A stretch of DNA of 64,000 bases from Prorocentrum cordatum (Eukaryota > Sar > Dinophyceae > Prorocentrales > Prorocentraceae), in contig CAUYUJ010022059.1 of the NCBI GenBank assembly GCA_963575745.1, positions 1-64,000 on the forward strand. The letters run 5' to 3'. Under the pieces are notes generated by a model. The model worked only from the letters and a program-made list of their open reading frames with translations. It was not told the DNA's origin and did not search any database. Position 1 is the stretch's first letter; every line of letters starts with the position of its first letter. Positions 9,298 through 18,889 of this stretch are shown piece by piece. Both the position numbers and the translations under genes were made by a program.

Positions 9298-10249
9298 GAA
9301 TGATCAGGGGGATGTGATCATGGATCAGGACGAGTATATCAAACAACTACGTCCTATCACACACCCAGAACTTACAGGAGCGGCGGCCGATGCCGATGCC
9401 AAAGCCACGAAACTCATTACCGACATGTTCGTCAGCTTGCGAGGAGCCCTCGCCTATGCCCTTCTTACTCAAATCTGGCTCATGGTATACGTGGTCTCTC
9501 TCCAGAAAATCCAAGAGCCCATTAATCTGCAAGGCAGACGCCTGAATGCTGTGACGCGAAAGCTGATCAGCAGCCCGAAACGCATCACCTTCCCTCGGAT
9601 GAAGCCTACGAATGAAGTAGACATCCACAGCGATTCGGGGCATCGGAAGCTCACCGGGGAGGAGGATGATGAGACCAAGGGCTACGGCATACGCGGGGCT
9701 AATGTACTACGGCGAGGAAACTCGCCTCAAGGCAAGTCCGTCGTTCACCTCTGTGACGGACTATGCAAATCACACCGAATGCAGGTGGGGTCCAGCTATG
9801 CTGCGGAGGCACTCGCAGCTGCGCATAACTTTGATGAGTGTTACCCTACGCTCATCACACTCCACGAGCTCAAGGCAGGAGCTCTGACTCCACGACAACT
9901 ACGAGATATGCGTGAAGTTGGAGGCCTAGCCATCAAAGTATCTTTTACCATAGACGCTGAGTCCGTTTATAAATCATTATCAAGCAAGGATCTTAAGATA
10001 CCGACAGAGTGGACTCTGCTTGGACATATCAGTTGGATACGTGAGCTCATGGATATAAGTATAGTACATAGCGTGCAGTTGTGTGATACTAGGGATATGA
10101 CCGCAGACGGGCATACAAAGGGAAGCATCGATCGGGAGCTGCTTCTGGAGGTAATGTCAGGCACTCAGTCATTCAAGTATGACGTGAAGCAGTTTGTTCC
10201 CTTTCGGGGTCCCGAGGACAGAAACAAACCTAAGTCTAATCAATTTTAG
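9236..10249 (+). CDS. copia-type RNase H, C-terminal end of polyprotein
   Basis: 337 codons ending in TAG at 10247-10249. RT connection sequence (DVIMDQDEYIKQLRPI, VSLRGALAYALLTQIWL) is followed by RNase H motifs: VDIHSDSG for the first Asp, SSYAAEALAAAH for Glu, TIDAESVYKSL for the second Asp, and CDTRDMTADGHTKGS for the last. All four acidic positions are present. RNase H removes the RNA strand during reverse transcription. A hairpin at 9711-9726 with a six-pair stem (GGCGAG/CTCGCC) encodes RGNSP just before SVVHL. The ATG at 9236 is probably only the frameshift junction. Confidence 0.8.
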   Translation: MFGKCKLNKHSYTNCAVRYTKNDQGDVIMDQDEYIKQLRPITHPELTGAAADADAKATKLITDMFVSLRGALAYALLTQIWLMVYVVSLQKIQEPINLQGRRLNAVTRKLISSPKRITFPRMKPTNEVDIHSDSGHRKLTGEEDDETKGYGIRGANVLRRGNSPQGKSVVHLCDGLCKSHRMQVGSSYAAEALAAAHNFDECYPTLITLHELKAGALTPRQLRDMREVGGLAIKVSFTIDAESVYKSLSSKDLKIPTEWTLLGHISWIRELMDISIVHSVQLCDTRDMTADGHTKGSIDRELLLEVMSGTQSFKYDVKQFVPFRGPEDRNKPKSNQF

Positions 10250-11050
10250 TCTGTCCTTGTTGCCCCCGCGGTCCAATTTGCCAGCATGGGCGCCTACTAC
10301 AGAGGCGCCCTTCTAGTTGCTCGGAAACGAGCCTTACATTTCACGCCTGGCAACGAGCCGGCTTTATATGACTCAGGCTCTTTGCCTTAAGACCTATTTG
10401 CTCGGTGAGGTATGGCCCGTTTGGCTTACCTCTAACTGAGCCGATAGCCCTCCATCGTTCGAAGGGGCTATCTTGCATTTGCGTGAAATGCCTTGCGAGG
10501 AAACTCGCTTTACAGTCTGGTGTTCGGCCAGACTGTACACACTGTTTTCTCTCTTGCAAACAGTTGTGCGCGCGGCCTTTGTAAAGCCTAACGGCTGCGC
10601 GGCTATGCTCTCCGTCTCCTCCCCTCCCGACTTTAAGGGTAGCTCTTTGGGAGATGTTATAGTATCGGGAGCATAGCTCGCGCGCCGTTGCCTTGGGCTC
10701 AAGGCACGCGCGCCCTATTTGCCCGGACACTTACCTTAGTGTTCGCTATGTGCTGGAAAGACCGATACATCGATCTTATCCTATCATACCCATCCACTCC
10801 CCATATCGTATTCCTTCGACATGGAATTGGATGCATGTGAGCTCATCCGCCTCCCATGGAGACGGATGCCATTTGACCTACCAGGCTCACTTTCGACTCG
10901 CGTGACCAGTGTTATTGGTATCTGCGTTGCCTGATAATTGTTCTCGCTGTCTTTGGCCCAGTGCCTACCACGATTCAGCAGGCGTGGCAATTTGCCACCA
11001 CAAGGGGGATCGATCCGCCAGGGGTCACGACACGTCGGGATCCGCACCCA
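10250..11050 (+). other. hairpin-dense 3' tail of the copia-like element (UTR or LTR)
   Basis: No open frame is convincing here. Many perfect hairpins are packed: 10288-10294 with 10304-10310; GNRA hairpins at 10319 and 10495; 10443-10450 with 10465-10472; a ten-pair stem 10511-10520 with 10528-10537; 10541-10547 with 10558-10564; a nested one with 10679-10684/10707-10712 outside and 10690-10695/10700-10705 inside; 10844-10854 with 10858-10868 (one mismatch); and the near-perfect palindrome 10984-10998. Position after RNase H suggests 3' UTR or LTR. The function of the structure is inference. Confidence 0.6.
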
Positions 11051-11099
11051 AAATGTGGTGGCGGTGTTTCAGGCGGGTTTCTTTTCTGGCATTCCTAGA

Positions 11100-11480
11100 C
11101 TTTCCTCCTTTGGCATCTCTCCAGGAGGAGGACGACGACCAGCGGGGAGGAAAATGGAGGCTGAGGAGAAGGAGGAGTTCGAGTAGGAGGAGGAGGAGGA
11201 AGAGGGGGAGGAGGAGGAGCGACCGGAGGAACAGGGGACGCCACGATTTCGATCGACGACGACGGTGACGACGACGGTCGGTGACGACTACGACGATGAC
11301 GACGATGACGACGATCGACGAGGAGGAGGGGGGCCGCCGCCGTCGCCGCCTCCCTCGTCTCTGCCGCTCCCTTCGCGGCTGAGCAGGAGGGAGGAGGAGG
11401 TTTTTTTTGTAATGATCGATTGTCGTGCTGTCCCGCGGTGGCCCGTGGTGTCCCGTGGTGTAGTGTCCTTTAGTGTTCCG
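11100..11480. repeat. purine-rich and GAC/GAT trinucleotide low-complexity DNA
   Basis: 11120-11230 is GGA/AGG-rich and 11240-11330 is dominated by GAC, GAT and CGA triplets. The remainder to 11480 mixes simple sequence with repeated GTGGTGTCC-type words (11430-11490). No gene is supported; open frames here are repeat artefacts. Confidence 0.7.
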
Positions 11481-11484
11481 TGGT

Positions 11485-11765
11485 GTCTTGTGAGATCGAT
11501 CAGGAGACCCATACTGAGAGATAGTGAGACCGATCATGAAATCGAAAGTGGGATCGATCAGTAGATGGATGGTGAGATCGATTGTGAGATTATTAGATCG
11601 ATCGTGAAATCGACTGCGGGATGGGTTGTCAGACCGATCGTGATATCGATATGGAGACCGATTATGGGATGTATTGTCAGATCCATGGTGGGATCCATAG
11701 AAATAGCGATCGTGACATCGATAGTGAGATCGATCGTGATATCGATACTAGTATTGATGTTGAGA
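11485..11765. repeat. GATCG-rich minisatellite
   Basis: Irregular repetition of 12-16-base units built from GATCGAT, GTGA and TGGGAT, for example around 11540-11610 and 11640-11755. GATC occurs about every dozen bases. Copies differ by point changes and small indels. No coding potential is credible. Confidence 0.7.
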
Positions 11766-11767
11766 CC

Positions 11768-12040
11768 TCTTGGGCCGCCTTGGCGTGGCGGGAAGAGGAA
11801 AAGGTCAGAACGCGCAACTCCTTCAACAACCTAAGGAACAATTCATTATGTTTGCTTCTTGGGGCCCTCTCAGGAGTGCTCTGGGAGACTTCTTGGGGCG
11901 TCTTGGAGGCCACTTGGGTTGTCTGGAGGACATGAATGCGTTTTTGCCAGATCGTTTGGCGATTGGGTCCCCTCTTGGACCGTCTCGGGGGCCTCTCGGG
12001 GAACTCGTGGCCTGTCTTTGTACTTTCTGAGGCCCTAGGA
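11768..12040. repeat. CTTGG-type minisatellite patch
   Basis: Repeated words such as CTTGGGGGCC, CTTGGGGCG and CTCGGGG at roughly 10-12-base spacing (11870-11930 and 11975-12010), a small diverged patch of the minisatellite expanded elsewhere in the window. Between patches the sequence is unique and unrecognised. Confidence 0.55.
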
Positions 12041-12149
12041 TCCCAGGGAGGAATGCGTCTCTGACCCCCCCAGCCACCGTATCACCCCCTCCCCCAGGCG
12101 ACCGGCAGCCAACCAGGACCAATGAGACCCCCCCACCATCCTTGTCGAA

Positions 12150-14620
12150 ACAATGTGAAGTTCTTTTTAGGGCAAAGTCTTGGGTCATGATTGGGGGGAA
12201 AGGGCGCGAGCACTCTGTATTATGTTTGACACGGACGGCAGGGGGGGGGCACATATTGCCTGCTGCACGCAGGGCCAGCACCCCTGTCAAAAAAACAATA
12301 CAACATTTACTGCGAGGCAAAATCTGGATCATGTGCGGGCACCCCGCTATCACTGTGCATTGGCTTTTGACTGGGGTGGCGGGGGTGCTGGCACATTGCC
12401 TGTTATGTGCAGGCCAACCAGACGCTATTATGGCCACCCCTTCGCGATGGCGCACTGGTTCGGCAAGGGTGGTGGGGGCCGACACGTTTCCCGACGATCT
12501 GTATTGCCACGTGCGCAGGCGCACCTGGCACGCCCTGCGCGTGCCCCGAACGTTGCGCACCTGGCGCGGCTGGAGCATGCGGCACACATGGCGCACGTGG
12601 ATCACGTGGCGCACCTGGCGCACCAGGCGTCCCCACACGCTTGGGCCACAGGGGTGCCTGGCGCACCTGGCGCGCCTGGCGCGCCTGGCACGCATGGCGC
12701 ACCTTGCCCCCGCGTTGCGCACATGGGGTCTGCTTTGGTTCCCATCAGCTGCCCATCCAAAATCTACCGCTGAACACGCTGCGACTGCGGTTCGGGTGCT
12801 ACTTATGTGTTGGGAGGGCGGGTGGGAGTGAGCGAGACGTCCTGCGGGCCAGGCTCCGCCCTATCATTGCTCTATATTTACATATACCCCCTCCACCCGA
12901 CTGTGGGCCAACCCGAGACGTCCCCCCCCCCTCCACCATCCTTGTCAAAAGCAACACCGAGTGCATTTTGCTTCCAAATCTGGAGCATGCGCGGGCGCCC
13001 CGCGACCACCCTGCAGTAGTTTTTGACAAGGACGGCCGGGATGCCGTCATATTGCTCGCTGCGCGCCGGCCAACCATTGTTGTCAAAACGCAATACATAA
13101 TGCATTTTTTCTTTTACGTCTGGAGCATGCGCGTGCGCCCCGCGACCGCTTTGCATTGGCTTTTGTTTTTTGACAGGGATGCCGGTGGTGCCGTCATATT
13201 GCTTGGTGCGCGCAGGCCAACCATCTTTGGCAAATTTTGTTACTGAATGCATTTCGCCGTCCACCTTTGGAGCGTGCTCGGGGGCCCCGCAACCATTTTG
13301 CGTAGGTTCTTGACAAGGACGGCGGGAGTGCTGTCATATTGCTCGCCGCGCGCAGGTCAGCCATCCTTTCTACTCCGAGGCGATTTTTTATACATGACCA
13401 CCGCCTGGAGGGTCAGTTTTCGGAGCCTCGGGATATGAATAAATCCCTGCCTCGCATCTACACAGAGCGCACTTTGCATTTACATCTGGAGCGTGCGCGG
13501 GCGTCCGCGACCACTTTGTATTCTGGTTTTTGACAGGGACGGCGGGGGTGCCGTCATATTGCTCGCTGCGCGCAGGCCAACCATCTTTGGCAAACGTCGT
13601 TACTGAATGCATGTCTCGTCCACCTTTGGAGCGTGCTCGGGGGCCCCGCAACCATTTTGCATGGTTTTTGACACGGACGGCGGGAGTGCTGTCGTATTGC
13701 TCGCCGCGCGCAAGGCAACCATCCTTTAGGCAGAGTGCATGCTGCTTTTACATATGGAGCATGCGCGTGCGTCCGCGACCACTTTGCATTCTGGTTTTTG
13801 ACCGGGACGGTGAGGGTGCTGTCATATTGCTCGCCGCGCGCAGGTCAGCCATCCTTTCTACTCCGAGGCGATATTTTATACATGACCACCGCCTGGAGGG
13901 TCAGTTTTTTATTTTATACATGGCCACCGCCAGGCCAATCGTCCTTGGCAAACATCAGTACATAATGCACTTTGCGTGCACGTCTGGAGCGTGCGCGGGC
14001 GCCCCGCGACCACTTTGCATCGGTTTTTGATGAGAACGGCGGGGGGTCCGCCATATTTGCTCGCAGCGCGCAGGCCTACCATTATTGGCAAACATGGATA
14101 CTTAATGCACTTTGCGTCCACATTTGGAGCGTGCGCGGACGGCCCGCGACCATGATGCATAGGGTTTTGACAGGGACGGCGGTGGTGCCAGCATATAGGT
14201 TAAACGTGGGCCTCCAGGGTCCGTGGTGCAGCTGGAACCCGTCGCTCACATGGCACGCGTTGCGCTCCTAAGCAATCTGCTGAGACTCCTTCGGGTGTTA
14301 CTTATGTGTTAGGAGGGCGCGTGGGAGTGAGCGAGACGGTTTGCGGGCGAAGGGGGGGGCTCGATCATTGTTCCCTGCTAATATATACACCCCCTCCCCT
14401 ACCCGGCGTACCCGGCCGGCGGCCATCCAGGAACCATGCCAACCCCATGAGGGTCCCCCCCACCACCACCCTTGTCAAAAACAATGCAAGACGCACCTTG
14501 CCTCCACATTTGGATCCTACGCGGCCGCCCCACGACAATTTGTTATTTGCATTTTACAGGGACGGCTGGGGTGCCAGCAGATCCCATCTGCCTTCTGGGC
14601 GCAGGTGGTCGACCAACTGG
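12150..14620. repeat. diverged tandem repeat, unit about 140 bp
   Basis: A block with the order GCAAA...ATGCA(C/T)TT, CATCTGGAGC(A/G)TGCGCGGGC, CCGCGACCACTTTGCAT, TTTTGACAGGGACGGCGG, GTGCCGTCATATTGCTCGC, GCGCGCAGGCCAACCAT recurs at least eleven times. The GACGGCGG anchor falls near 12231, 12376, 13031, 13176, 13318, 13539, 13676, 13806, 14035, 14175 and 14562. Typical spacing is 130-145 bp. Copies are 70-90 percent alike by eye, and the array is interrupted at 12440-12960 by other sequence. Long open frames here are by-products of the repetition. Confidence 0.8.
12510..12725. repeat. 9-bp GCGCACCTG-type minisatellite
   Basis: Words such as GGCGCACCTG, GGCGCACGTG and GGCGCGCCTG repeat at 9-base spacing, giving Ala-Pro-Gly-like or Arg-Thr-Trp-like repeated peptides in every frame. 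A smaller patch recurs at 14750-14830. Low-complexity, not a gene. Confidence 0.7.
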
Positions 14621-16300
14621 TTTGACACATCAGTGGCTGTTGCCTTTTCGTCTTACCGTTTCCGATGGGATTTCGAAACCTCCACATGGGTCTGAAATTG
14701 ACAAAGAAAATTCAAAGCCGAGCCCAAGAGCCCCTATTGGTTCCCAGTGGCTGGCGCGGCTGGAGTGCGTGGAACGCTGGGCGCACGTGCCGCACTTGGC
14801 GCGCCTGGCACGCTTGGGCCTCCAGGGTCTGGTGCATCTGGAACCCGTGGCGTTTGCGGCGTTCTTACGCGATATGTTGGCTCCCCGGTGTTACGTATGT
14901 GTTGGGAGGGCGGGTGGGAGTGAGCAAGACAGCTTGCAGGCGGGTAGGAAGCTTGAACCCTCCCCCTACCCCCCCACCCCCCCGGGGACCCCTCCCCAGG
15001 ACCCCCCCGACGTGGAGGGGATCAACGGGAAGGGGCTTCCCTTCGACTCGATTACGACATTGCAAGATGTTTCTCTCGCTGACAGGCTTGAGGAGGGGGG
15101 TGCAGGGAAAAGGGGCGACGACTGACGGAGACGACGACTCGAACAGACAAGCCCCTCACATACGCCGACAGCGTCGGCGGATTTCTGAGTCGCGTGGACA
15201 AGTAGGACCGTACCGTAGTTTAGTCTACACGTCTGGGGAAGTTCAATTCAGCATTCGTTTCGGTATGTCGTTGCATTCCCAATCTAACCCAACCTAATCG
15301 GGGTTTACTTGGCTACTTTTCAGGGCCTTGGAAAGAAACCAGGGCACCACAATGTTTGAAAGATACAGCGAGAGAAAGCCACTAATGGAGATGTGAGGAT
15401 CCACGACTGCAGCTCACGGGCGCCCCAACGTCCTGGCTTACCAACGAGCAGTCCCCTACTGATGCGGGGCACTGGTCCGTGTCAAAGTCGGGGTATCGGC
15501 TGGCCTGAACCCTAACCCCTGGCCCCTTCGATTTCTGAGGGGGGTTGGGGGTGTGCTTCGTACGTGAGCTCCCCAGCGAAAGGAACCCCAGAAAGCGTGG
15601 GGGTTGGGGACCGGGCTCACGTGTGGTCACCTATATAGCCTTCTCGGGCCTGTATCGCGATGTCAAGCCGTTGGCACGAAGCCGGTATTTTCTGAACGAG
15701 TGCCCGGGCGTTGGTAAAACAACGAGTGCTCTGATTTCTGTTGCGTTGCCTTGAGATTGTCCATTCATCTTGGTTCGGGCTCACGTGTGGTCACCTATAG
15801 CCTTCTCGGTCCTGCGTCGCCGCCAGACCTCTGGACCAGGTCCCCGGGGCGGCGGCCGTCTGGGCGCGCACGCCGCGCCCGGCGGCAATGGTCACCGCCG
15901 CCGCGCGGCCTGCGGCACGGCCCGCGGCACGGCCTGCCCGCCCGGGGCCCGCGCCGCGCGGGAGGCCCCGCACCGCGGAGCAGGACGTCGGACGGAGCCA
16001 GGACTCAGGCGATCGGAAACATGGATCAAGGCGGCGTGGATTAGCGACGGGTCCCGCTTCCATGGGAAATCGCGGAGTCCCGCCGCCGAACGAGGCGGCA
16101 CCGGCCGCATTTTGCTAATCCATGTTTGCGCGCCCCCGAAGGACGAGGATAGATCCGTTCCGTAACGCCCTCGGAGCGTACTGGAAGGCTCTGAGAAGGC
16201 CGCGGCGCCCGAGGCATCCTCCAAAGCCGCCATACATGGGCTTCGTTCCTTTACTGTAGTGGCCTTCGGCCAGTGCCGCCGATCCGGGGCGCTTTTGATG
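14620..16300. other. no recognised gene; includes a 40-bp direct repeat
   Basis: The stretch holds no recognised gene. A block of about 40 bp containing GGGCTCACGTGTGGTCACC and ending in CCTTCTCGG occurs at about 15613-15653 and again at 15777-15815, 164 bases apart. From 15840 to 16000 the sequence is very G+C-rich, with GCGGCACGGCC words. The short piece TAGTGGCCTTCGGCC at 16257 also appears at 33956. Confidence 0.5.
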
Positions 16301-16309
16301 CTGTTGTTG

Positions 16310-16525
16310 GGATGGACGATGACGACAACGGACGACCAACGGTCGACGAGTGAGACCATTACGACGACGACCGACGAACGGGTTAACGACGACGGTTGAC
16401 GACGACGATGACGACGACGTCGTCGTCGACGACGACGACCACGACGTCGACGACGACGACGACGACTGACGGCGAACGGCTGCCGACGGCCGACGACCGA
16501 CGATTGGTGACGACGACGGTTGGAA
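16310..16525. repeat. GAC/CGA trinucleotide repeat
   Basis: Imperfect GAC (CGA/ACG) repetition, densest at 16385-16470, interrupted by GGT and GTC triplets. Confidence 0.75.
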
Positions 16526-16689
16526 GGTTCTTCCTTCATCGTTTTCGTTTCCGAGCAATACCAAGTCATGCCGTGCACCTCTGGCCTGGCAGCACGCGAG
16601 TGAGCGCCTCTGGGGGCCTCTTGGCTTCGGGGGCCTCTTGGGGTCCTCTTGGAGAGTTCTTGTGTGGGGCGAAGCTCTGTAGGGAGAGG

Positions 16690-17170
16690 AGTGTAGGGTA
16701 GGGGCGATGGCCAGGAGAAGGATGGGGGAGGGAGGGGAAGGAGGAGGGAGGGGAGAGGAGGGGGAGGGGGAGGACGAGGAGAACGAGGAGGAGGAAGGGG
16801 ATGGGAAAGACCTCCCTCTGGAGGAGAAGGGGGAATATGGGAGGAGGAGGAAGAGGACGAGGAGGAGGTGGAGAAGGAGTTGGATGAGGGAGGAGGAGGA
16901 GGAGGAGGAGGAGGTGGAGGAGGAGGAGGAGGGTAGCGGTAGAGGGAAAGGGGGGAGGAGGGAGGAGGGGAGAGAGGAAAAGTAGAAAGAGGAGGAGGAG
17001 GAGGAGGGAAAGGGGGGAGAGAGAAGGGGGAGGGAGGGAGGAGGAGGAGGAAGAGGAGGCAGAGGAGGGGGAAGAGGACGAAGACTAGGCGGAGGAGGCC
17101 AACGCTCCCCTGGAGGAGGAGAAGAGGGGGAGGATGATGAGGAAGAGGAGGAGGAATGCCTCGCACTGTT
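16690..17170. repeat. polypurine tract, GGA/AGG repeats about 480 bp
   Basis: The + strand is almost wholly purine from about 16725 to 17170, with GGA, GAG and AGG triplets and runs of G. The antisense frames of Pro/Ser (CCT/TCC) that span it are artefacts of composition. Long homopurine-homopyrimidine DNA of this type can form triplexes; that it does so here is inference. Confidence 0.8.
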
Positions 17171-17224
17171 GGAGGAGGATGAAGATGAATATGAAGAGAA
17201 AGGTGACAATTATTAGAAATGTAA

Positions 17225-17236
17225 TGACGGTGATGG

Positions 17237-17294
<58 letters not shown>

Positions 17295-17455
17295 AATGAT
17301 GAGTATGATGGTGATGGTGGTGGTGATGATGCTGATGATATTGGTGGTGGTGATGATGGTGGTGGATATGGTGGTGGTGATGATGTTACTGACGATGGAG
17401 ATGACACTGACGATGTTCATGATGCTGCTGCTGCTGATGATGATGCTGATGATGC

Positions 17456-17514
<59 letters not shown>

Positions 17515-17565
17515 CTGATAGTAGTGATGGTGATGGTGATGGTGATGGTGATGCTGATGAGTCTG
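17225..17565. repeat. GAT/ATG trinucleotide repeat
   Basis: Runs of GAT interrupted by GGT and GCT triplets, with the purest stretches at 17240-17290 and 17455-17510. Composed in all frames of Met, Ile, Asp or Ser strings. Confidence 0.8.
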
Positions 17566-17569
17566 AGCC

Positions 17570-17850
17570 GTCTTGGCGGGCTTGGGTCATCTTGGGCGCC
17601 TCTGGGAGCCCTCATAGGGACCTGTGGTTTCCTGTGGCCCTCTTGGGGCTCTCTTGGGAACCTATCGGGAACCACTGGAACCTGTTGGGCCGTCTTGGAG
17701 CTCTCATGGGCCTTCTTCGGGCCCGTTTGGGCCGTCTTTGAGCGCTCTTAGGAGCCTCTGAGGCCGTCCTGGGGCGGTCTGGGGAGCCTCTGGGGCCGTC
17801 TTGGGGGGTCTTGGGGCCATCTTAGCCAGTCTGGGGGCCCTCGTGGGCCC
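17570..17850. repeat. CTTGG-type minisatellite patch
   Basis: Repeated units of the form (G)CC(A/G)TCTTGGGG and CCTCTTGGGG at 10-12-base spacing, same family as the arrays near 19.3, 23.9 and 30-34 kb. The flank at 17850-17945 is C-rich. Confidence 0.7.
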
Positions 17851-18104
17851 AGAAAGGGCCCCCCCCTGGAAAACGGACGACAACTCGTACCCCCCACTCC
17901 CCCCCCGTCCCAGGCAGAGCCCCCCCTCCCCCCCCCCAGCAGAGCTGAAGCTCAGGCTCTAGGCTGTAGGGTGTAGCTGAGACTTGTTCAAACTCACGCG
18001 CCGGATCGGCGGATTCTTTGGCTTACACCGCACTGCCGACCCCTTAGGGGAGAGTCGCTGTTGCAGCTTCTGGGCGCTGCGTGACTTATGCTTGTATTTA
18101 TATC

Positions 18105-18450
18105 AAAGACGCCTACGGCGAATCACCGCCGCCCCCGGCCCCTTTGGAAGCGCCTCTGTGGCCGACAGATGGGCCAGAGCTTGGCCAAGCTATCGGGCCA
18201 GTTGTTCCCCGAGTCGGTTCGGAAAGACTTCGGGGAACGCGTGGGGAAGGAGGCTTCTTGGGCGCCTATTGGGGCGCTCTTGGGGCCTCCTGGGAGTTTC
18301 CTGGGGGCCTATTGGAGGGTGTTGGGGGGCCTTTGGGGGCTTCTTGAGGGCCTCTTTGGCCGCCTTAGGGCGTTCCTGGCTTGTCTGACGCAATCGGAAG
18401 CCGTCTTGGGGGCCTGTCTGGGTCGTTTTGGGGCCCTGCCGGGGCCGCCA
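18105..18450. repeat. head module copy followed by CTTGG minisatellite
   Basis: 18105-18246 contains the block starting AAGACGCCTACGGCGAATCA, then CCGCCGCC, TTTGGAAGCGCC, GTGGCCGA, and TTCCCCGAGTCGGTTCGGAA, ending CTTCGGGGAACGCGTGGG. This is the same module as at 30271-30420 and 32949-33099. It is followed directly by CTTGGGGCCTC minisatellite units to about 18450. The module precedes minisatellite arrays in all three places. Confidence 0.75.
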
Positions 18451-18627
18451 AGGCTTTTGGAGTTCAGAAGGCGAACGAGCATTTCATGTTCTACGTGCTG
18501 TGTGTCGGCTGCGGGCTCTGGCGACGGCGACTCCAGCTCGACGTGATTATCCTGGTATGAGTGATGCGGACGTGGGGGCCCTGTCGGGCAAAGCTTTGGA
18601 GTAGCAAGATGTTATGATACATGCGTA

Positions 18628-18629
<2 letters not shown>

Positions 18630-18664
<35 letters not shown>
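18630..18664. repeat. TA dinucleotide repeat
   Basis: ATATATAT tract of about 28 bases followed by GTGTGTGTG. Confidence 0.85.
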
Positions 18665-18667
<3 letters not shown>

Positions 18668-18888
18668 GAGCATCCAGCTCCCACACGCGCGGGGGGAACC
18701 ACGACTTCGACTGCGACCCGTATTGCCCGTGCTGTGGGGAGGCCTTCTGGCCCTCGGTCCGTCACTGTGTGACGGAGTGTGCCGCCTTCGCGGATTTCAG
18801 AGTCCAGCTCGCCGACTTCTACGGCGTGCCTGCGACCTGGTGGACCTCCCAGCCGAACGTGACGTCGAACTCGGGATGGATCACCTAG
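18661..18888 (+). pseudogene. LINE-type C-terminal CCHC zinc motif, relic
   Basis: 75 codons open. CPCCGEAFWPSVRHCVTEC has the spacing C-x2-C-x9-H-x4-C and is followed by AAFADFRVQLADFYGVP. This matches the zinc motif plus 'CPAF...R' tail found at the C terminus of many non-LTR retrotransposon ORF2 proteins (established family pattern). No reverse transcriptase is left upstream, where only an AT repeat and minisatellite remain, so this is a fragment. It could also be an exon of a host zinc protein. Confidence 0.45.
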
Positions 18889-18889
18889 T

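Larger units (their letters stand above)
742..10508 (+). repeat. family of 21 dispersed GNRA-tetraloop mini-hairpins (GC-NNN-GNRA-N'N'N'-GC-C)
   Basis: Perfect or near-perfect hairpins occur at 742-755, 1045-1058, 1658-1669 (four pairs), 2149-2162, 2230-2243, 2719-2732, 2752-2765, 3285-3298, 3374-3387, 3651-3664, 3819-3832, 4430-4443, 4688-4701, 5783-5796, 6293-6306, 7615-7628, 8022-8035, 8921-8934, 9712-9725, 10319-10332 and 10495-10508. A decayed copy sits at 10345-10358. Stems differ (GCAGG, GCGGG, GCGGA, GCACG, GCTCG, GCGCG, GCGTG, GCCTG, GCGAG) but the partner arm always matches. Loops are GAAA in 17, GCAA in three and GTAA in one. A C follows the stem in 19 of 21. All are on the sense strand of the retroelement. 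14 of the 19 in coding frames share one codon phase and encode xGNxP. Confidence 0.9.
1..11050 (+). mobile_element. Ty1/copia-like LTR retrotransposon, left end outside window, decayed
   Basis: Coding segments in one orientation give the copia order protease, integrase, reverse transcriptase, RNase H, preceded by a Gag-like part. Each domain is recognised by its own motifs (see the entries below). The left LTR lies outside the window, so LTR identity and target duplication cannot be checked, and the right end is only estimated: the distinctive hairpin-rich tail stops near 11.05 kb, where purine-rich low-complexity DNA begins. The pol part changes reading frame at least seven times, near 3.11, 3.54, 3.75, 4.27, 5.1, 6.56 and 9.24 kb, so this copy is not expected to make an intact polyprotein unless some shifts are sequencing errors. 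The order copia rather than gypsy follows from integrase lying before reverse transcriptase. Confidence 0.85.

Noticed and set aside
15892-17209. Minus-strand frames of 364-424 codons rich in Ser and Pro
   Set aside because: They are complements of the polypurine block and GAC repeats. Two frames are open together and no unique domain is visible.
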